From contig JALGQZ010000009.1 of assembly GCA_023105745.1 (NCBI GenBank), positions 9,894,937-9,958,936 on the forward strand: a DNA stretch of 64,000 bases, read 5' to 3'. Each line of letters begins with the position of its first letter. Position 1 is the first letter of the stretch. This DNA is from Austropuccinia psidii. Lineage: Eukaryota > Basidiomycota > Pucciniomycetes > Pucciniales > Sphaerophragmiaceae. Positions 49,871 to 62,453 of the stretch are shown piece by piece. The translations under genes and the position numbers were made by a program. The notes under the pieces are model-generated. The model did no database searches and was not told where the DNA came from. It worked only from the letters and a program-made list of their open reading frames with translations.

Positions 49871-50939
49871 TGGAAGAAAACTTCATACCACTTGAGACCC
49901 AGTCACAGGCCAACATACCAGTGACACCCTCAGAACCAGAGGGCAGCAAGGGAAAAGGAAAAAGACTTAGTGAAGGCCTCATTACAGCCAAAAAGTGTAC
50001 ACCAATAGCCACTCAGAGGAGTAGAAAACCACGAAACTCTGCTTCAATACAAGGTCAACCAACCTTAACCACTTGTACAGGAAAGATTACAATTATTAAC
50101 CCAGTTGTAACTTCCAAAGGCAAACTGCCCAAGTCAGCAGACAATAAATTTGTACAAGGCACAGTCAAAGGTAAATACCCTAAGAACATAAAGTTTTTGA
50201 CTGCTTGCAAACACTGATATGTCCCCTGCATACCTCAGAGATCTTGGCTTCCAAAGGAACCAGCCAGAGGACAGAGAAGGATTGTCCAGAACCAGAAGAC
50301 CAGGAAGAGGACACCTTGGACACAGTGGTGGATGGCAAAACAATGAGGGAGATCATATCAACCTTGCCATTCACACTCCAATTCAACAGAAACCTCAAAC
50401 CAGAGGACTGGAAGGATATGGATCAAGTTCTTCAGATCCACCAACTCCTCAAAGACTTATTTCAATGGAGCATGGACAACAAGAGGTTCAACCTAGCAAC
50501 TCACTGGGCAGAACTTGGATCAAGTTGCCAGAAGCTCTGTCTCAGAGAGATAGACTTCAAAGACCTTATGGAAATCACCAAAGGTTGTAATCCTACCAGG
50601 AAGCACAGACTCCTGGAGGCAAGGGCACAGAGGATAAGGGAGAATCAAGCCACTATCCAAGCTATAGAAGAACAGTTAACCCAGACAGGGCCTACTCAGA
50701 TTCCTTCAGGTTCACAAGGAGCAGGCAAAATCAGCTCTCCAGTGGCTTCACACCATTCAGAAACCAGCAGATCAGTGGCCAAGAGTCACCATTCTTCACA
50801 ATTCCAGGAAGCTTCCAGGAGAAGACAAGGGAACAAGGGGAAGAACAAAACCTCCTTCAACCAGAGGAGGAAAGGGTCAAATCCCATGATCCAGAAGCTG
50901 TTAGATTTGGTAAAAGAAGTACACAAAAACCAGAAGTAG
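49871..50939 (+). CDS. Element 3 ORF1 (Gag-leader protein), predicted spliced
   Basis: Exon 2 is 49871-50170, intron 2 is 50171-50238 (68 nt), and exon 3 continues to TAG 50937. No internal stop. The start codon would be made by splicing (A49322 plus TG); no ATG is in frame in exon 2. Unspliced RNA would stop at 50215 inside intron 2. Content: a Ser/Thr/Pro/Lys-rich N-terminus, an acidic patch (EPEDQEEDTLD), an amphipathic Trp-rich block, a helical segment with RAQRIRENQATI, then a basic tail (NKGKNKTSFNQRRKG). I do not recognise a domain. It could form the N-terminal part of Gag-Pol through intron 3 (50910-50995) or be a separate RNA-binding product. Confidence 0.5.
50171..50238 (+). other. 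Predicted intron 2 of element 3
   Basis: 68 nt, GTAAAT ... CTCAG with a CACTGAT motif about 26 nt before the end. Same ends as in element 2. Confidence 0.55.
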
Positions 50940-50995
50940 TTGTAAACCACTCTAGAATCAGTAGTCCTAGTAATACAAACATTACCCCCACTCAG
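50910..50995 (+). other. Possible intron 3 of element 3
   Basis: 86 nt, GTAAAA ... CCACTCAG. It joins ORF1 (phase 0) to the Gag-Pol frame. Confidence 0.4.
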
Positions 50996-53900
50996 ACTGA
51001 AAATAACATTGTCACATCTGAGAGTAACATCAACAGTGATACACTGTGTTTACAAATGTCCCAATATGCTGAGCAATCTTCAAAGCAGTTTGCAGAAATT
51101 AAAGCTAGCCAAGAGAGGATGAGACAAACTCAAGCCTCCTTGGAACAAATAGTTAAAAATCTTCAAGAAGGATATGCTCAACTGAGCAAAGCCTCTGAAG
51201 AAACCAACAAAAGACTGAATATAGTCTTTGAAGAACAACACCACAGCACAAGGGACAGGGAGTGTCTGGATAAAGACATAAACAAATTGCTTAATGCCTA
51301 TCATAGCTTGAAGCCCCAACCACAAGGCCAAGCTATGGAGAATCCATATCAACCAGATGACATCAAACCAGATGCCATGTTGTTGAATGAGGCAAGATCT
51401 CCATCACAATACCAGGATGGAGATGGCATGTCTTATTCAGAGAAGGAAGCCTTGAAACAGCTTACTGAGGCCTCAAACTGGCCCAAATTCTCTGGATCAG
51501 GCAAATATGATCATATGGAACTCATAGATTATATTGATGGACTCTTCATTGATGTACCAAGCATACCAGACTACTGGATCACTGCTAGATTGAATACTGA
51601 ATTTAAAGGTCATGCGAGTATATGGTACACAGAAATGAAAGAAATCCATGGCAGAAGAAACTGGCCATGGTGGAAGAGTCAAATCATCCAAAAGTACAGT
51701 AATGGAACTTGGTTATGGCAAAAGACCATGTCATTTGAAAATGACAAATACTCTGGGGACAAAGATCCATATGAGTGGTGTCTTAGAAAGTCTAAAAGAC
51801 TCAAAGCCATTGATCCTCAGATGAACATCCAAATGAGGAATCACAAACTGCTGACACAACTGCCAGGAGAACTAGAGCATGCAGTAAAATGCAGGTGCAA
51901 CCAGAATTGCACTCTGGATGACATAGCCAACACCTTACAAGACATAAGGAAGAGGACTAATATAGGGAAATTCACCCCATATAGAAGCAGCAGTTTCAAA
52001 GAGAAACAACCACTCAGGGTAGAGTTTAAAGACAAACCCAGAGAAAGAGTAGCAGAAGTGGCCAAGAAGAAGAATTCTTGCCACAATTGTGGCTCAACAG
52101 ACCACTATGCCAACAACTGTCCAAAGGCAAAGAAAAAAGTCTATGCCATAGAGAAAGTCCCTGAGGAAGAAACTCCAACAGAGGATTCTGATTCAGACTC
52201 TATGGGTGATGCCATCAGAGAACCATCTGAGGATGATCAAGACCCTAGAGAGGAGTTTCTAGTGGAATACCAAGAGGAAACACAACTGGAAATACAGGAC
52301 ATACAGTTGGAAGCAGGCATGCCACAGGACACTGCTAACAAGAACTTGTGCAAACACACACAAGATGCAAAAACATTCCTGGTTACACCAACCAAAGGAA
52401 TGGCATATATACATGGAACAGCCACAAAAATGACTGTTTGTATTGACAATGCTCAGCATCCACTGATCATTGATAGTGGAGCACACTGCTCCATAGTGGC
52501 CAGAAACTATCTGGATACCCACTTCCCAAACTGGGAAAAACAGCTCTTGCCCACTAAGGCAAAGAACTTTAAAAGTGCATCAGGGAAGATGACTTCCATT
52601 GGGAAAATTATCAAAGAGATAATTATACCCCATAGGAAGGGTAATATCAGACTCAATCCATAGTTTGTAGTGCTTAATGATGCCCACATCCAAGGGTTTT
52701 TACTGGGAACAGATTACCAGAGGATGTATGGCATAGACATTTACAACAGTAAAAATAGGCACATCACCATTGGTACTAACAAGGAGAAGAAATTTTCACT
52801 TGACATATACCAAATATCTTCTCAAGATCCACTAGAAGAACTTCTGAAGGCATTCAGAGAGGGACAGTTTAGCACTACCCTCACCAGTAAACAAAAACTA
52901 AGTTTACTGAAGATGCTGAGAAAGAACAGACCAGCATTTGCCATTGGTGAAGAACCATTAGGCAAGATCAAAGGCCATGATATAGAACTATATCTGGATG
53001 TGGAAAGACCTTATCCACCCATGCTGAGGAGACCTCCTTATCCAGCAAGCCTGGAAACCAGGAAAGAAATTGAGAAGCATATCAATGAACTCCTGGATAT
53101 GGATGTCATCAGGAAGATTGGACATAATGAAATAGTGGAAATTACCACCCCTGTCCTGATCACCTGGCATGATGGCAAGTCTAGATTGTGTGGAGACTTC
53201 AGAGCCCTGAATAACTACACAAAAGCAGACAGGTACCCTATACCAAGGATACCCCATGCGTTAGATAAACTGGCCAAGGCCAGATATATAACCAAAATGG
53301 ATTGTATGAAAGGCTTCCACCAAAATGGAGTTAAACCAAACTCCATGAAGTTACTCAGGATAATATGCCATATGGGTATATATGAGTACACCAGGATGCC
53401 ATTTGGCATCAAGAATGCACCAGCCCACTTCCAAAGGATGATGGACACCATATTTCAAGAAGAAATAATGGAAGGCTGGATGGTAGTATATATTGATGAT
53501 ATCATTATATACTCAGAGACATGGGAAGACCATATACAATACATAGACAGAGTTCTAAGTAAATGTATACCCATTAATCTGAAAATTTCACTCAAAAAGT
53601 GTAATTTTGGCCAACAAGAGCTACTAGCTCTAGGACATAAAGTCTCAGGTCTTAGTCTGGCAATTGACCAGAACAAAGTAGCATCAGTACTGCAAAAACC
53701 AGTACCAAAGAACATCAAAGAGATGCAATATTTTCTTCGGTTTTCTAGCTACTACAGAAACTACATCAAGAATTTTGCCCACATGACTAGTAGTTTATAC
53801 AAGTTATGTTCAAAAGATGTAGTTTTTGTAATTCCCAAGGAAAGAAGGGATGCATATGAGAGGATCAAACATGAGCTCACAAATGCATCTGTGCTCATCT

Positions 53901-56074
53901 TGCCTGACTTTGAACTACCATTCAAGCTATATATAGATGCAGCATGCAGCCAAGGCTTAGGAGCAGCCCTTCACCAAAGACAAATTGTGGATGGTGAACC
54001 AAGAGAAGGTGTAATATGTTACATCTCCAGACAGCTGAAAGATTCAGAAGCCAGGTATGGGGCCACCCAGACAGAATGTCTATGTCTAGTCTGGGCTCTA
54101 GAAAAACTCCATTATTATTTGGAGGGTGCAGTCTTTGAAGTCTACACAAACTGCACAGCCTTGAAGTCTTTACTAAACATGAATACTACAAATAGACATA
54201 TGCTGAGATGGCAAATAGCCATCCAGGAGTATAGAGGGAACATGACCATCATATACAAGGAAGGTAAAAGCCATACCAATGCAGATGGCCTCAGCAGATG
54301 GCCACTGGACAATGTCAAGAGCAATCCAGCTTATGACCCAGAAGTTGCAGCCAAAATCCCTATCCATTTCATGGAAATAGCTAGGAGGAAGAACTTCAGA
54401 ATATCTGAATGGGCACCAAAAAGTGGCACCCTTGACAGTGGAGACACTGACTCAGAAGGGACAGAAACTCCCATACTGGGAATAAGTTCCTCAGAACTGC
54501 ACAATGAATTCTTCAGTGCAGTACAGAAGTCTTATTCCAAACACAAACAGTGTAGCATACTACTCCAACTCCTTCAAAAAAAGTACAGGAGTCCAGAACT
54601 GGCAACCCAGCTGGAAGAACCCTGGTTGAGGGCCTATAAGGACAATAAGTTTTTTCTTATAGATGGCCTGCTCTACCACAGAGAAAAGCACACAAGTGCA
54701 CTCACAGTGGTAGACAGAGACCAAATCTCATTGATCCTACAAGAATGCCATGACTGCCCCTATATGGGACACATGAGTGAGGACAGGACCAAAGAGAGGG
54801 TAGCAAGCACAGCTTGGTGGCCCAAGTGGGAACAAGAGTTGAGTGAATACATCAACACTTGTGAAAGATGCCAAAAGGCAAATAGGAAACATGGGAAGAA
54901 TTATGGGTTGCTTCAACACATAGAAGAACCCAAACACCCATGGGAAACCATCAACATGGACTGGGTAACAGGACTTGTCCCAGGGGGCAAAGAAAACTAT
55001 AATGCCTGTTTGATCATAGTTGATAGGTTCAGCAAGAGCATGAGGTGTCTACCATGCCATAAAGAAGACACAGCCATGGATACTTCTCTGTTGTTTTGGA
55101 ATAACATCATATCTACCTGTGGAGTCCCTAAGATCATCATTAGTGATAGGGACCCAAAATTCACATCTGAATTTCGGACTAACTTATATGACATGCTTGA
55201 TACCAAACTTGCTTTTTACACAGCTTACCATCCACAAACAGATGGCCTAGCTGAAAGGATGATACAAACAATGGAGGACATCCTCAGAAGATTCTGTGCC
55301 TATGGCATGGAATACAAGGACCATGAGGGATACACCCATGATTGGGTTACCCTCTTACCAGCTGTCCAACTGGCTTATAACACAAGTCAGCACTCCACCA
55401 CAGGAAAAACACCTGCCTTGGTAGAGAAAGGGTGGAATCCCCTGTTGCCTGTGGATCACTTGAAGAAAAACCTTCTGACCATCCATCCCACAGCCAAAGA
55501 CTTCCATGATATGTGGAAGAGGGCCTGTGACACAGCTGCCAAATGCATAGCTGAGGAAAAAGAATACAATAAGCAGAGGTGGGACAAATCACATATGGAA
55601 CCTGACTTTAAGGAAGGGGACCAGGTGTTAGTGTCTAAACTGAAATTCAACAATCTCAAGGGACCCAAGAAAATGAGAGACTCATTTGTAGGGCCCTTCA
55701 CTATCATTAAGTTGATAGGGAAGAATGCAGTAGAGGTCAAGCTCACTGAGGAGTTTTCCAGGAAACACCCAGTCTTTCCAGTGAGTTTGGTCAAACCATA
55801 CTTCCAGACAGAGGAGGATAAATTCCCCTCCAGGAAAAATAATCCCACACCACAAGAGATAGGGGAAGTGGAAAACTCCCCTGGACCTGTGAGTAAGGTC
55901 ATCAGGGCCAGGAAGATCAGACTCAATGGGAAGGATCAAAGACAATACCTAGTCAGATTCAAGAACCAGACAGCAGATAAAGACAAATGGTTGGCAGAAG
56001 ATGCCATACCAGATGGGAACCTTCATTTAAGGAGATTCACAGCCTCTAAGAGGACTGAACAGTCTCATCAATGA
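50996..56074 (+). pseudogene. gag-pol: Element 3 Gag-Pol polyprotein, single nonsense codon
   Basis: One frame with one TAG at 52661; element 2 has Glu there. Order: coiled-coil-like Gag start, capsid-like NWPWWKSQII block, zinc knuckle CX2CX4HX4C complete (52079-52120), acidic linker, protease IIDSGAHCS (Asp at 52472), RT with YIDD (53489-53500), RNase H, integrase with HX6H, CX2C and DDE residues (Asp 54959, Asp 55145, Glu 55253), and a chromodomain-like C-terminus ([15 protein letters not shown]). RNase H reads [12 protein letters not shown]; the usual Asp is Asn (AAC 54149). Products would form virus-like particles and copy RNA into DNA. The start is taken at the intron 3 acceptor; without that splice the first ATG is 51056. 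Confidence 0.93.
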
Positions 56075-56086
56075 TGAGCCTTTTTT

Positions 56087-56098
56087 AGAGGGAGGGTA
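56087..56098 (+). other. Polypurine tract of element 3
   Basis: AGAGGGAGGGTA directly before the 3' LTR, preceded by six T. Confidence 0.8.
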
Positions 56099-57535
56099 TG
56101 TCAGCCTATGACTTAAAACCAGAGCACAAGCATGACAGCCAAAATACCATAAACCAATGGTATAGCCAAGATACCACCAAAACATGGAGCTGAGCTAAAT
56201 TAGCTCAAAAGGTATCAAACAATAGAGGAAACTCACCTCTTTCTGAAAATATAAGTCCCATCACCATAGGACAAGAAATAACAAAGTTATTCCTGCTCAA
56301 AGTTATTGCTGAGCATAAACCTTAATTTTCACCTCTCATCTAAAATCTAGAAGGAGAGGCTTAACCCCATCAAATGGGTATTCAAAATGAAGCTCTAAGC
56401 CAGGGATATCCAATGGTACCAGCCAAACTGAGCCAGCACCAATATTACTGGAGTTATGGTCAATTTCAGGCCAAATAAGGGTGAACAAAACATTCACCTC
56501 TCATCTAACTTCTACAGTTTTAGTGTGGGATACCTAAAGTGGGGTATCTTTGGAAAGGGCACAATCAGGGCTATCTGATGGTGCCATCCACTTCTTCATA
56601 TCTCAACTATAACAGAAGTAATGAGGCAAACAAGCTCAATACAGCTTTTTGCCCAAACCACGCCTATGTACAAAAAACCTTGTACATGGGATAACTTTGC
56701 CATATTCAATGATAACCATACCAAATTGGGTACTATTGTGTAAAGCTCATACAGGGCTATCTAGTTAACCAACTTTGAGAATGATGTCTCAAAATCTGAC
56801 AGAGTTATGGCTGGTTTAAGGTCAAAATCCCACCTGCTGTCATATACAGCCTTAACATGGGCTAATATCCCATAATCATGAATATGAGGTGTCAAATAGA
56901 CGAAGAAGCATGTTTTTACTTCAATACCTCATATGTCAGCCAATACTGGGGTCCCATACAGTTTCTGTACAGCATTCTACGCGTCATACACGTCAGAATC
57001 AGGCTGTGAGGCCCCCAGATGAAAATTTCACCCTGTATTGGTGAAAACCGCCCAGATGTGGTTTCAAAACCTCATCTGAGCCCAATACAGGGCATACAGG
57101 CTGTTTGCAAACCACAAGCCTTTCCTGGAGAGTGAAAAATCTTCACTTCCTCTACATGGAAAGGTCTAGCAGCCTTTCCACCCCAATTTCAAGATAAAAG
57201 GAGGGCTTTTCACAGCCGAAATCATCTCCTCATCCTTCTCTTGAATAACCTATGTAGTAAGCTGTCAAAAAAGGTTTTACTATTGGTTAATAATCAGGTA
57301 TACTCTTAAATTAAAGTATTTTAGTCTTTATTATTGTAACCCAACAGGTAAAGCTGCACCCAGGGCTTTCAACAGCGCTCACCACCACTATATTCATTAT
57401 AGTAAAGCCCTTTATTTTAAATTAAATCCATCTTAAACCTTTACAAATCATTCTTAAACTATTTTCCACATGTCACAGTCATAGGTTTAGTTGTAAATAG
57501 CTTTATTACCACTTCATCATAGACTGATCCTGACA
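56099..57535 (+). repeat. 3' LTR of element 3
   Basis: TGTCAGCC ... TCCTGACA, 1437 bp. It is followed by the duplication CAAGT and then by element 4 pol on the opposite strand. Confidence 0.96.
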
Positions 57536-57540
57536 CAAGT

Positions 57541-60015
57541 AGCCATTCATCTTCTTGATTTGGGTTTCTATACCTTACAAGGTATTCCATTTCTTTTTTG
57601 TTTCTTGTCCTTCTTTCTTTAAGGACTTCTACAATTTTCCTTTCTTCTCCTTCTTCTCGAAGAGGGATTTCAAGTGGGGGTTTATTTCTTAGTGGAAATA
57701 ATTCTTTGTCACTTGAGCTGTAAGGGTTTATCAGACTTACAGGGAAAGTTGGGTGTTTGTTCATAAGCTCACCTGTCAGCTCTAATTGCACAGCATTAGG
57801 TCCATGTAGTGCTTTTATCCTAAATGGGCCTGCAAAGGAATATTTCAATTTCTTTGGGCCTTTGATATTATTAAGATTTCTAGTTTATACCAAGACCAAG
57901 TCTCCTACTATAAAGTCAGGTGGTTTATGAATTTTATCCCACCTCTCTTTTGCATATTTGAAAGAGTCTTGCATAAATCTGTTTGCATTATGTCTTGCTT
58001 TGTCAAGCATTATTTCAAAGCTGCTTGCTGTTGGATGTATATCCCCTAAGTCCTTTTTGAGGGTATCATAAGGAAGTCTTGGCTTCCAACCTTTTTCTAA
58101 AATTTCTGGTGTTTTTCCAGCTGAAGAATTGATTGATTTTTCATATGCCAGCTCAAGAGCTGGTATTAAGTTACAACAATCATGGGAAAATCCATCAGAG
58201 TCTTTGAATTATAGTCCATAAGCACAGAATCTTCTGATCATGTCCTCTAAGGTCTGTATCATTCTTTCTGCTAAACCATCAGCTTGAGGATGGTAAGCTG
58301 TTGAGAATTATAACTTTGTTCCAAACAAGTTATGGAGATTTGTCCATAATGCTGAAGTGAACTTTGGGTCTCCGTCACTTATGATATTTTGGAATAAGCC
58401 TGTGTTGCTAATGACTTTGTTCCATATCATTATGGCTGTGTCCATAGCTGTATCATCTTTGTGACATGGTAGGAGCATGGGAGTTTTGCTATACCTGTCA
58501 ACTAACACTAGGAATGCATTATAACTTCTGTCTCCTCCTGGAGGTAATGCTGTTACCCAATCCATATGAACTATTTCACAAGGGGATTCTGGTTCTTGGA
58601 TTTGGATCATCAATCCAAATTTCTTTCCTGTGGCTCTGTTGGCTTTTTGACATCTGTCACAGGCTTGGCAGTCTTCTGCAACATCTTTTTTCCAATTTGG
58701 CCACCAAGAGCAGGTTTTAACTCTTTCCAGTGTCCTATATTCTGAGAGATGTCCAGATGCAACACTATCATGACATTCATGTAATATAGTACTTTTCAAG
58801 GTTCTATCTGTTAAGGTCATTACACATGTGTGTTTTGTCCTATGATACAGTATTCCATCAAGGAGGTGGAATATTCCTTCACCATATGCTTTTTTCCATA
58901 TTTCATCTAGTTTGGATGAGAGTGATGGATCTTTTCAGTCTTTCATCAGAAGTTGGCATAGGATATGACAGTTCTTATCCATCTTAAAGCTTTCTTTAAC
59001 TTGATCAAACAATTCTGTTCCAATTTCTGTGACACATATGCCTTATATATGGTGCTCTTCCTGTGGTACCCATTCTGGGCTTTCAGGTGTATTTGCTAAA
59101 GCCCATCTACTAAGACCATCTACATTCTTGCAAATATTTACAGATTTATGAGCTATAGTCATATTTGCTCTATATTCTTGGATAGAAATTTTCCATATTA
59201 GCATATGTATATTTGGTGTCTTCATTTTTAACAAAGATTTTATAGCATTACAGTCTATAATTACATCAAACACTGTACCATCCAAATAATAATGTAATTT
59301 TTCTAAAGCCTAAACTCAGCAAAGAAATTCCATTTGGCTTGCTCCATAACTTGCTTCTGTTGGCTTAATTTGTCTTGAAATGAAGCAAACTGGTCCTTCA
59401 ACAGGTTTATCATTGATCATTTGTGTCTGGTGTAGTGCAGCACCTAATCCTTCTCCACAAGCATCAATGTATAGTTTGAAAGTTAGCTTCCAATCTTTTA
59501 TTAGAAGAAATGGGAAATGTGTGAGGGAATTTTTCAATTCCTCAGATGCTTTGACTCTTTCTTCATTCATTTCATAAGCTGTCTTTTGGTCACAGAGTTT
59601 ATACAAGGATTCGGAAATTCTTGCAAAGTCCTTTGTATGCAGTTTGTAATAACCAGAAAATAATAGAAATGATTGCATTTCTTTTTTTGGTTTGGGGAAT
59701 TGGTTTCAGTAGTACTACTGCTACTTTGTTTTTATCCATATACAACTTGTCCTAGTGCTTTCAGCTCACTATATGCAAAATGACACCTCTTGAGGTAAAT
59801 TTTCATATTCACTTGGACTATCTTCCTTAGTACTCTTTCTAGTCCTGTTAAGTGACTTCACCAAGTTTCTGAACAAACTATGATATTATTAATATAGATA
59901 ATTAACCATCCTTCTGATAACTCTTCTGGAAATATGGTGTTCATCATCCTTTGATAATGGGAAGGTGGATTTTTTATACCAAATGGCATTCTCAGATATT
60001 CAAAAATACATCCTC
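57541..60015 (-). pseudogene. pol: Element 4 Pol remnant: RT end, RNase H, integrase, chromodomain-like part
   Basis: The larger open pieces (59678-59316, 59285-59043, 58820-58308, 57848-57541) share one frame, broken by stops. It begins in RT at [17 protein letters not shown] (about 59990-59940), passes a damaged YIDD region, RNase H ([25 protein letters not shown]), the integrase zinc part (CQACDRCQK), MDWVTAL and ISDGDPKF, and ends at the element 3 insertion within YLVRYRNPNQEDEW. Everything upstream of RT is lost. It is closest to element 1 pol. An open frame continues from this gene into the LTR of element 3, but only by accident. Confidence 0.88.
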
Positions 60016-60481
60016 CTCTGGGTTATCTGCAAACACTAAAAAGAAAAATAAATATGAGTCTTTTTTAAAAAGTGTTATTTTTGGTAAGATAAGGCAATTT
60101 CCATGTAAAAATTGCTTTTATATGTTTGAATGAATAAAAAGATGAATAAAATAAATGATCAAAAAGAATAAAAATAACTCTTTTTAATTGGTTTTTTTAT
60201 ATATTTGTATTATTAAAGAATAAAATAATATTAAGATGATTTTTTTGAAATTGGTTTATAATACAAATTTATTTTTAATTTATAAATATATTTCTTAATC
60301 ACTAGAGTCATTCAAAGACAGTTTTTGCAAGTCCAAGGATGTGAAAAACCATGTGTAAGACATTACAATTGCTTTCCAAATTCCTCAATAGCTCTGAAAA
60401 TCAATAAATAAAAAACTTCTACATAATTTGTTATTGGATGAACCCAATTTGAATCTTTTCTAAAGGTCTTTAAGTAAAAAT
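60016..60481 (-). other. Element 4 leader remnant
   Basis: AT-rich sequence between the RT fragment and the primer-binding site. No Gag or protease similarity seen, which indicates an internal deletion joining leader to RT. Confidence 0.5.
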
Positions 60482-60497
60482 CACAGCCAGGCCCCCA
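60482..60497 (-). other. Primer-binding site of element 4
   Basis: On the minus strand TGGGGGCCTGGCTGTG, 2 nt after the 5' LTR. It differs from element 2 by one base. Confidence 0.75.
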
Positions 60498-60499
60498 AA

Positions 60500-62448
60500 T
60501 GTAAGGTTTTACTATGAAAGAATAAGTAAATATTACAAATATTTCACTTATTGTACTATTAATATTCTTATTAATAAATAAAATAAAAAATACTCATAAA
60601 TATGACGTAAAATTATTTTATTATTGAATAAATATAATAATATAATTTATATCATAAAAATCAATATATTAATATATAATAATTAATATATTTAAAGCTA
60701 TTTATTATTGTTACCAAAAAATAATAAAGGTTTGAAAAATTATTTTTTAATAATAAAAAACATTTAATAAGAATAATATTACCAATATTAATGTTATATA
60801 TTAATATAAGTACTATTTATATTAATTGAAGAATTATTGAAAGTAATAAGAGAGAAATTATTATAAAAGAGAAAATAACCTACTTCTAACACTAAAGATA
60901 ATGATTTTGGAAGATTTTACACCAAAAAATGTAAACAAAACTTATTTAAATTGTATTTTGAAAAAATAAAATAAGAGAAATTACAAATATTCTTAATTTT
61001 ACGTAGAAAATAGGATTTATAGAGAAATATAACAAAAACAATTAAACATTAGAAGTAATCAGGTCAAAATTGATGATTATAATGAATATTAAATTTTATT
61101 TTTGATAATATAAATGACTTATATATAAAGAATAAATAATTAACCTTTTTGCTTGGTTTTTTTCTTTTGTTTTTGATATGTCTGAGGGGGAAATAGAGTA
61201 AAAAGAGCTCCATTTATAGTATATTGCTCCCTTCTAGAGTTCAAAGAGCTTCTAGTAGACGTGTACTGATTGTATCCATTTGAATTGAACAGTATTTTAA
61301 GGTTTAGTGATGATTACATCATAATCATACCATCTTATCTTATTATTACACCATTATTTACAGTTATCACTATAAATTTAAGTTTGATGACATCATTGAC
61401 TTTACAGAAGCCTAAGATCTGTGAATTGTATTATTATTGTTCATACTATAATATTATTCACCAGTTTTATCACTTATATAACTGTTAAGCTTAAAATAAG
61501 AGTACAGTGAGTGATCATAAATGATCAATTTTAAGCTTAAAATTTGATCATTAATAACTTTTAAGTTATAAACGCTATAGCCATTAAGAGAGTTAATCCT
61601 GATAGCTTGACATGTCCTAATTTAATTTCCAAGAGAATTTAATTACATCATCAAGACTCTATTTTTTATGATTTTTCTTGAATCTCATCTTTTCTGTCAA
61701 AATCCAATATTTTAAACCTCAAACCATCATTTCAGGGGGTTTTACCTTGAATACTATGATAGAAAATACATCATTATTCACGTATGAGCTACTAAAACAT
61801 GAATATCCACTTTATGTTAAGTTTGGACCAGTTTGACAAGACAGTGGTCAACAGCTCTAACAATTTTGTTCAATAAACCCTTACAGGTTATAACCTTGTT
61901 TATAGCTTGTCAAATAAAGTTCATATATGGATTCATGAAGTAATTAAGTGACAGTTTCATTTTTCATTTAACTCTCCATCATGTATATTTCAGGAGATAT
62001 TAGCTAAAAACCATGAATTTATGCGCTAATCGTAAAAGTGCATATATTCAGCTTAATTCCTTAAGTATTAACTTTAAAGAAATGAAATAAAATTTTATAA
62101 TGTGTATCTTTTCATGGGGAATCCAATGGTCTAATTTACTTAACATTTTGTTTCATTGGTTTCTGTGATAAATAGGAATTTATGTCTTTTTATGGCATTT
62201 TTTCTCATTACTCATTAGTTATTGATTTTAGAGATATGCCATCAAAATGATAAATGTGTGTTTTATCATGAGGAATCTAATGGTGTAACTTATTTTACAT
62301 TTTTATCCATCAGAGTCTAAGTTGATTCAGCATTCAAGCCTTTTTATGGTGTTTTTACTTATTTCAAGATGATTATTTGGAGGAATAATTATTGTATAGT
62401 TTTTCTTGTGACCTTTTTGGATATGTGGTCATATCTCAAGAAATCATA
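60500..62448 (-). repeat. 5' LTR of element 4
   Basis: Minus strand TATGATTTCTTGAG ... AAACCTTACA, 1949 bp. The expected TG start is now TA. It matches the left LTR over its length except for an extra segment of about 120 bp near 60860-60975, flanked by AGAGAAATTA repeats. Confidence 0.88.
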
Positions 62449-62453
62449 TGTAA

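Larger units (their letters stand above)
47837..57535 (+). mobile_element. Element 3: Ty3-type LTR retrotransposon, family B, nearly intact
   Basis: LTRs at 47837-49275 and 56099-57535, duplication CAAGT on both sides (47832-47836 and 57536-57540). The Gag-Pol frame from 50996 to 56074 has a single stop (TAG 52661). The ORF1 exons have none. It is the most complete element in the window. It lies inside pol of element 4, so it is younger than element 4. Confidence 0.97.
45830..62448 (-). mobile_element. Element 4: Ty3-type family A element, minus strand, split by element 3
   Basis: The right LTR (60500-62448) is the 5' LTR and the left LTR (45830-47644) is the 3' LTR. The duplication TGTAA flanks the whole (45825-45829 and 62449-62453). 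The interior keeps only pol from the RT middle onward; Gag, protease and the RT start are absent between about 60010 and the primer-binding site. Element 3 with its CAAGT duplication lies within the chromodomain-like codons. Reading across the insertion restores the pol end in the order seen in element 1. Confidence 0.93.

Noticed and set aside
57459..57848. 129-codon minus-strand ORF as a novel gene
   Set aside because: Its first part is element 4 pol and its end runs into the 3' LTR of element 3, a chance fusion.
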